NCBI RefSeq assembly: GCF_021730395.1 | Contig: NC_069366.1 | Location: 63,307,001 to 63,371,000, forward strand | Source: Mercenaria mercenaria | Taxonomy: Eukaryota > Mollusca > Bivalvia > Venerida > Veneridae | DNA: 64,000 bases | Direction of reading: 5' to 3' | Shown: positions 59,001-64,000 of the stretch, one piece after another | Layout: each line of letters opens with the position of its first letter | How positions within the stretch are numbered: position 1 is the first letter of the stretch | The notes under the pieces: model-generated | The model's database searches: none | Seen by the model: the letters and a program-made list of their open reading frames with translations, nothing else | What the model was told of the DNA's origin: nothing | Made by a program: the position numbers and the translations under genes

Positions 59001-60247
59001 TATTCCACAAGACTTGAAACTGGTAAGAATGACACTTGGCAAGCTAAGGGAGAAGCCAAATTTTGCTAGAACTTTTACTTGCATTTTTAACAAGTACTTG
59101 TTTACTACTTGCTAAATAAAAAAAAACTTGTATATTTGATCCACAATGTATACAGTAACTCGCCGAGCCTACGGCATCCAAAAAGAATTCGTAAGTTTCA
59201 TTATCATAAATAGTTTCTATTTATGAATAACCTGAAAACTATTATATTAATATTACTGCCGTTGAACATACATGCGCACAGGACATTTATCGGATGTAAA
59301 CTTCTGTTAATGGCTCCTAGCATTATATACACTACTACAAAGAAAAAAAAAACAGTTATAAAGTTCGCAGTCTAAACTCGGAAGTTTAAAGGTTTTACTT
59401 TTCAATGGCATCTAACGGTATTTTGAAAAGCTATGTTCATATAATGGACGATATTTAACCTAGTGCATCGTTAATTTACTTTGTGTGAGTGGGAGCGATT
59501 TTGACCAAATTAAGCTATTATGCTGTAATGGTGAATAAAATTGATTAATAACTTTTTAGCTCACCTGTTCACGAAGTGCTCATGGTGAGCTTTAAGGACA
59601 GTTGGATGTCCGTCGTCCGTCCGTCTGTCGTCCAAAATTTCTTTAAAGAACACCTCCTTCTTAACCACTGAGCCAATTTTCCTTGGGTGTCTCTCTTTCA
59701 GACTTCTTCAAAAATCTAGGTCATCAGACCAAAATTCTGTTGACCGTGGCAGAAACATTTGAAAACATCTTCTCTGAAACCGCTGACCTAAGTTCAAAAT
59801 GATTTCACAGCAATGTTCGTTGGGTGAACCTCACACAAATTCCTTCATGACATTTTGATATGGTAAAATGGGAAAACCTTCTTTTAAAAATCTTCTCTTC
59901 TGAAACAGCTAGTCCTGTTTCAAAATAATTCTATATAGCTGTAGCCACCAGACTGTATAGTCACTTTTCTCTATGTAAAAAGTGTTTCCTGTATGTATAT
60001 ACATGTAATAGAAAAAAATATTTTTTGTTATGAAACGCTGGTAAAATTGCAAAAATTTGTACAGATATTTGCTTTGCGTGAGCGTAACGTCTTGGCCGAT
60101 ATCGTTCAAACAAGCTGTGAGCGATCTAGGGTCATCATGCCCCTCTTATGATACATTATAGCAGGCACATTTTCTGTTTCAGGTATATTTGATGGGAGAC
60201 CAGCAGAGTATGTGTTTATGTTGCTGTTTAACTGGCTCTGCCTTGTT
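56026..60247 (+). CDS. Second Derlin-1 copy, first three coding exons only
   Basis: Coding exons are 56026-56184 (MPSNDIGDWYRGIP... to ..VIYKLQ), 58911-59022 (IWRLVTSVLYYRITPSTG... to ..STRLET) and 60183-60247 ((G)IFDGRPAEYVF... to ..NWLCLV). They use the same boundaries, lengths (159, 112, 65 nt), phases and even the unusual GTATCC donor as the gene at 5765-31069. All three are open. Compared with copy 1, exon 1 differs most around residues 34-41 (FNFLDFNN) and exon 2 has Arg for the Pro of YYP. The microexon and exons 5-8 were not found up to 64000, so the gene either continues past the window or is truncated. The array of exon-2 relics just before exon 2 is described separately. I infer a diverged paralogue; whether it is expressed cannot be told here. 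Confidence 0.85.
56775..57300. mobile_element. Foldback repeat with TGACGTCA-type sites
   Basis: Left TTTCGATTCTAACACGTTA and right CGTGTTAGAAT are inverted. The centre is a near-perfect hairpin around TTATATCACGAGGGCG at 56970-57002. ATGACGTAATAATT(G/A)TGACGTCA occurs at 56858 and 57181. Confidence 0.7.
58022..58303 (-). mobile_element. Full-length SINE with tRNA-like head
   Basis: Read on the minus strand: GCCCGTCCGCTTAGCTCAAT then AGGGAGAGCG (A box), GGTCGTAAGTTCAATCC (B box), a body with GAACAGGTTTGTTCTAATGC and CTGGTTAGGTTAACTGC, and the tail CGTTATTAAACCCAAAACAA. It lies in intron 1 of the second Derlin copy. Confidence 0.9.
58458..58910 (+). repeat. Tandem array of five degenerate Derlin exon-2 copies
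   Basis: Five units precede the intact exon 2: A 58458-58551, B 58552-58604 (shortened), C 58605-58712, D 58713-58804 and E 58805-58910. Each ends in a pyrimidine-rich run plus CAG. Most open with a relic of ATATGGAGATTGGTGACTTC. Translated in the exon-2 frame, D reads KWRLVTSVQNYSIAGPK and E reads KWRLMTPVLYYPISCPKG, so protein-level similarity survives. None has the GAAAC(A/T)G|GT donor end. Each lacks the last 20-25 bp of the exon, and the next acceptor follows directly. Confidence 0.85.
59558..60148. mobile_element. HINE, AGCTCACC family, in intron 2 of the second Derlin copy
   Basis: The left hairpin AGCTCACC ... GGTGAGCT is followed by GTCCGTCGTCCGTCC. Diverged units follow. The subterminal copy is GTGAGCG and the end is GCCCCTCTTA. 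Confidence 0.75.
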
Positions 60248-60249
60248 GT

Positions 60250-63200
60250 ATCCTTCAAAAAATTCAAATAGAATCGCGGATGTGTGTCTAATTGTAGTCA
60301 TTACTGGTTCCAGGGTTTTCTGTTTTTTAGTCTGCAACAAGCAACACACCCATACATAGAATGGAAACGCTTGATTTGGCGAATTCGGATGCGTAATTTT
60401 CACCTGGAGCACATTCCGATTCCTTTCGTGGAGTCCGCGTATATACACAACTGTTAAACATAAGAAATATGAAATTAATCAGATGAATGTTTTTTTTTTC
60501 GGCGACGCCGTCTAAATTCGTTTTCGTTACCTATGCCACGTGACTTCAGTTTGCAAATCAAACTACTTGATAACGCATTATAGATAGTTTATCAAAATGG
60601 AAGATTTATTCTACACTCTGCCTGATTGGACGAGAGTGTCAATTTCTTTCACTCTGTTGATTGTGCTACGCTGAGTGAAATGTAAACAAAGCGTTTATCC
60701 TAAACGACGCTGTTCACAGTTTTAAAGCTAACTTTGGCTCAGTATATTTAGCAAGAATATTGATATATCTCAAAATGATAAGTAAGTTTAATAAATATGA
60801 TAAAAACCTGTTCAAATACCAACATATATCAAATTAAAGAAAGAGCTGAATACGGTCTGCGTATCACATGAATAAGGGTGTGATAAGAGTCTTTTATGTA
60901 GAGAAGTGCTTTTTAAAAGATTTTCCTTGCTACAATTGTCGTCTGTATATGAAAAGGTTTCTTGCTTTTGTGACTTATTCAGATTGCATATTAAAATGAG
61001 TACTTGTTTGCTTTAATATATTTGTTATAAATTATTTAACTGATTTATTGAATATTTTTCTTTAGTATGGTATGCAAATATTGAACTCAGTTGAAATCTG
61101 TTTTATTATATATATGCTATATAATGACTGAATCTCATTACACTGAAATGAAGGTACGCTGCATACAGTTTATCTATGTGATATGACTATGGTCAAACTT
61201 TGCTTATGAAACAGAAATATTGAAATAATTACAATTGTATGTTTTGCTTGACCTTCACTTTTTTATAGGTGTGACGTCATTGTCCAAAGATTCATGAATA
61301 GCGAATATGCTATTTGTTAAAGCGGGATCAGTTGGCCTATTTTAGAAATAAATAAAAATAATAACTAAAAAAATCCTTTGATTTTTTCTCATGTATTCTA
61401 ATCAAACTTGATTTGTAGCATCTTTATGAGGCCCGCAGCCAACTTTGTTCAGCTGGGACATTTGACCCCGGCTTTTAGGGGCTGCTTGAGCTAAAACTAG
61501 AAATGCCTTTATACAGCGTCTCATGAACAGCTTGGTGGATCTTTGTCATACTTGGTCTGGAGCATCATTATAAGGTCCTCTTCCAAATTTATTTATATAG
61601 GAACTTGGGCCCTATTAGGGACCACTATAGCTAAAAGTAGATATGCCTTTCTTCTCATTAACCACTAAAATGTAATGGATTTTTATCAAACTCGATGTGT
61701 AACAATATCGTAAGGTCTCCTGCTATTTTGTTACAAATGGGGATAGGGACCAATTTAGCTAAAATATAAACACGTTTAATGACCTCTTCTCATGAACCAC
61801 TTCATGAATCTTCATCAAACTACTGCTGTAATTATTCGTCTAAGGATAAACGAAAAAAATTGCAACCCTACGAAACCTTTGCGAAAAATTAAAAGAGAAC
61901 CATTTAAATTGTTAAAGTGCGGTGTTTAGTTTTGCAATTTGACAAATGTTAGATGAAAGATGAATGTTAGATGAAAAATTCATAAACTTCTTTCCTTATT
62001 ACAATTCGCCGACCATCATTTTTAAAGATATTTCTTGTTACTTCTGCCTGTCTTTCCGGCGGGAAGAAGCTCAATTATATTCTTAAATTCTGGCTAGTAA
62101 CTGAAACATTTGATAACTCAAGCAAAGGTGATTTTGTGATTTTCTTTGTGTCTGTCCATTAGTCATAAACCTTTCTGATAGCTGACCGTGTTAGCACAAT
62201 AGGAAGGGAGTTGTTAGTTTAATCTTGGATGGTGAGCATCTTCTCGGTAATTATTTTATTGATGATAATTATGTAAAGTAAATTGTCCGTTACCTCCTAT
62301 TCATGTCGATTTTTTTTTTCAGTAACTTGGTTAGAAAACGATTGTCCTGCCGGTTATCTTTCAACCAAACTTTACAGGAATGTTCCTTTGGTGGGTCCCC
62401 TTTCATACTGCAGAATTCGGGTTGTCACGGGCCAAAAGGATACAACGGCCCAAATCAAAACGATTTCACATAAATGTTTCTTGGGTGACTGTCTATTAAA
62501 TTCATTCGAATCGCCTTGGGGTCGGGGCTAATTTTCTCTGTATAGAATAAATAAAAAGTCGAAGCTCCACAGTTCGCTCATCGCGACAAATATGAAAATA
62601 TTACCGGCCTGGTTTGATTGAGTCTGGTCATAGATGATAGTGGAAATGATGCTACCGTCCTCGGCCTCTAACCCCAGGTTGACCAACACTCAACATTTGG
62701 CCCTTATCACAAGTACAAAAACAAATTAGAGACATCCGCAGCGGTGTACATGGAACCTACAATGATGCAATAGTGTGCAATTCCATGAAAAATGGCGTAT
62801 TTTCCCTAGTTAAAATAATGCGTTGGCCCTGAACGAGAACACGATGAGCAGAACTAAACAACCTGGAATTTAGAGAGGGGATCTGAGGTAACGGAGCCTG
62901 CATATCACAGAAAACGTCAAAAGACAGAATTAAAAACTAGGCACCATATCAAAGGGGTGATTATACAATAAGCGGGTGCATTGGAACCACCCAAGACGAA
63001 ATGTTCAAGCTGAAAAACTAAACAATACTACTAAGAAAACGTCGTTCTGAACGATCTGAAAAGATGAAAATACAACAGCTCTGACTGAATGTACGGAGAG
63101 ACTGTTGTACGGCCACCACACGACACAAACAACACTGCTGTGATAATAAAATTGAAACAAAGAATCTCCAGTTCACTCAACACGACAAAAATAAAAATGT

Positions 63201-63580
63201 TGCAGGATCGGTTTGCTTGAGCCTGTTCATGGACGGTAGCGGAGAAAACTTTAGAAAATGATCTCTTTTGGAAATACTTGGCGTATTTTCAAATAATTTT
63301 ACATAAATGTTCCTTTGGTAACGCTCTACCAAATTCTTTCAGGTTATTCTGTTATGTTAAAACATGACCACCAGGTGACTGGCAGGTTTTCTTTATGTGG
63401 TTTTAGTGGAAATCTGTGTTGGAAACTGCTGAGTTAATTTCAAGCTGTGTAAGACAGCTTTTTTCCCAACCCAAGGGACAGTTTTGATAAAAACCCTCGC
63501 TAACGCTCGAATTTTTCATTCCACACTGTCCCTCGGATAGGGAAAACCCCGCCTTACATAGACAGACATGTAAGATCTTT
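60250..63580. other. No recognised gene; weak repeats
   Basis: Derlin exons 4-8 were looked for and not seen. Diverged units of about 120 bp lie at 61430-61830 (GAGCTAAAACTAGAAATGCC, ATAGCTAAAAGTAGATATGC). Two related stretches lie at 62565-62650 and 63170-63250 (AGTTC(G/A)CTCA). Confidence 0.5.
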
Positions 63581-63589
63581 ATATTCGTA

Positions 63590-64000
63590 ATAACTTGATG
63601 ATATGCGGCATGTATGACCTAGACCCATAGCTCAAAGGTCACACTGAAAGGTCAAAGATCTTACTTCATTTTTATTGTCCGGTCTAGAACTATGTATTTC
63701 TATACATAGATAGCTTTTCAAGTAACTTGGCACACGCATTCACAAATAATAAGAGTGCAATGCTTAGGCCCCTAATTGAGAGGTCAAGATCACACTGAAG
63801 AGGTCAAAGATTTTATGTCATTTTTTTTTTGTCAGGGGTATACCTTTTAATGCATCATGTCATTCATATTCAAGTCTTACCATTGTTATTATATATGTCG
63901 TTATTCTTATCGTATCTACGATATTTTTATAGTAAAATTAGTGTTATTCTATATTTCGTTATTGTTATTGTATCCGTCATTCCGTCCGTCAGCAATTTCG
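63590..64000. repeat. AGGTCA-type minisatellite and edge repeat
   Basis: Units with AGCTCAAAGGTCACACTGAA and GAGGTCAAGATCACACTGAA. The last 30 bases (CCGTCCGTCAGCAATTTCG) match the start of the HINE at 22723, so another copy probably runs past the window. Confidence 0.6.

Noticed and set aside
58715-59017. Open frame of 100 codons over the exon-2 relics and exon 2
   Set aside because: It is in the wrong frame for the intact exon 2; the apparent protein is a by-product of the repeated exon.

Overview
The window is eukaryotic nuclear DNA, most likely from a bivalve mollusc. The basis is the AT-rich composition, widely spaced spliced exons, arrays of about 150 bp repeats carrying AGGTCA motifs, tRNA-headed SINEs ending in a cGTAAAACC(A)AATAAA-like tail, and a RING-less B-box gene of the kind that is expanded in bivalves. 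The species cannot be fixed by eye.

Host genes. (1) A complete Derlin-1-type gene (ER-associated degradation) lies on the + strand at 5765-31069. It has eight coding exons, including a 27-nt microexon, and encodes 254 aa. All junctions are AG/GT with consistent phases. (2) The first three coding exons of a second, diverged Derlin-1 copy lie in the same orientation at 56026-60247; its remaining exons were not found before the window ends. (3) A B-box / coiled-coil / beta-propeller TRIM-like gene lies at 50006-52683 (+). It carries a MITE in its second exon and one reading-frame change, so it is probably a pseudogene or a damaged allele. No other host gene is convincing.

Layout. 1-5.7 kb: tandem repeats, an element with 5-bp target duplication, and a 1 kb foldback element. 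5.8-5.9 kb: Derlin-1 exon 1. 5.99-12.18 kb: a foldback element with tandem-repeat arms, itself invaded by a Helentron-like element (with a TTAA MITE inside it) and by a TA-flanked TIR element (with another Helentron-like element inside it). 13 kb: a LINE fragment with RNase H. 16-17.1 kb: an hAT relic with perfect 8-bp target duplication. 17.2-22.03 kb: one minus-strand LINE split by several insertions and ending 37 bp before exon 2. 22-31 kb: Derlin-1 exons 2-8, with a mariner-like MITE starting 3 nt after the stop codon. 31-46 kb: repeats, SINEs and a LINE mosaic. 43.4-43.9 kb: a CGACA/TGTCG repeat. 46.2-49 kb: two nearly identical 1066 bp direct repeats. 50-52.7 kb: the TRIM-like gene. 54-54.7 kb: a GC-rich unexplained block. 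56-60.2 kb: the second Derlin copy with a tandem array of exon-2 relics. 60.3-64 kb: no recognisable gene.

The two strongest observations are these. First, Derlin exon 2 has been tandemly duplicated together with its acceptor site, so that exon coding sequence (TTAAC then CTCTATTTCC) serves as branch point and pyrimidine tract for the next copy. Second, a large class of hairpin-ended elements with internal AGGTCA minisatellites ends in CTCTTGT. Two of them interrupt sequences whose empty site can be read in this same window: they insert without target duplication, next to T runs, with asymmetric terminal inverted repeats. Those are the marks of Helentron-associated elements (HINEs).
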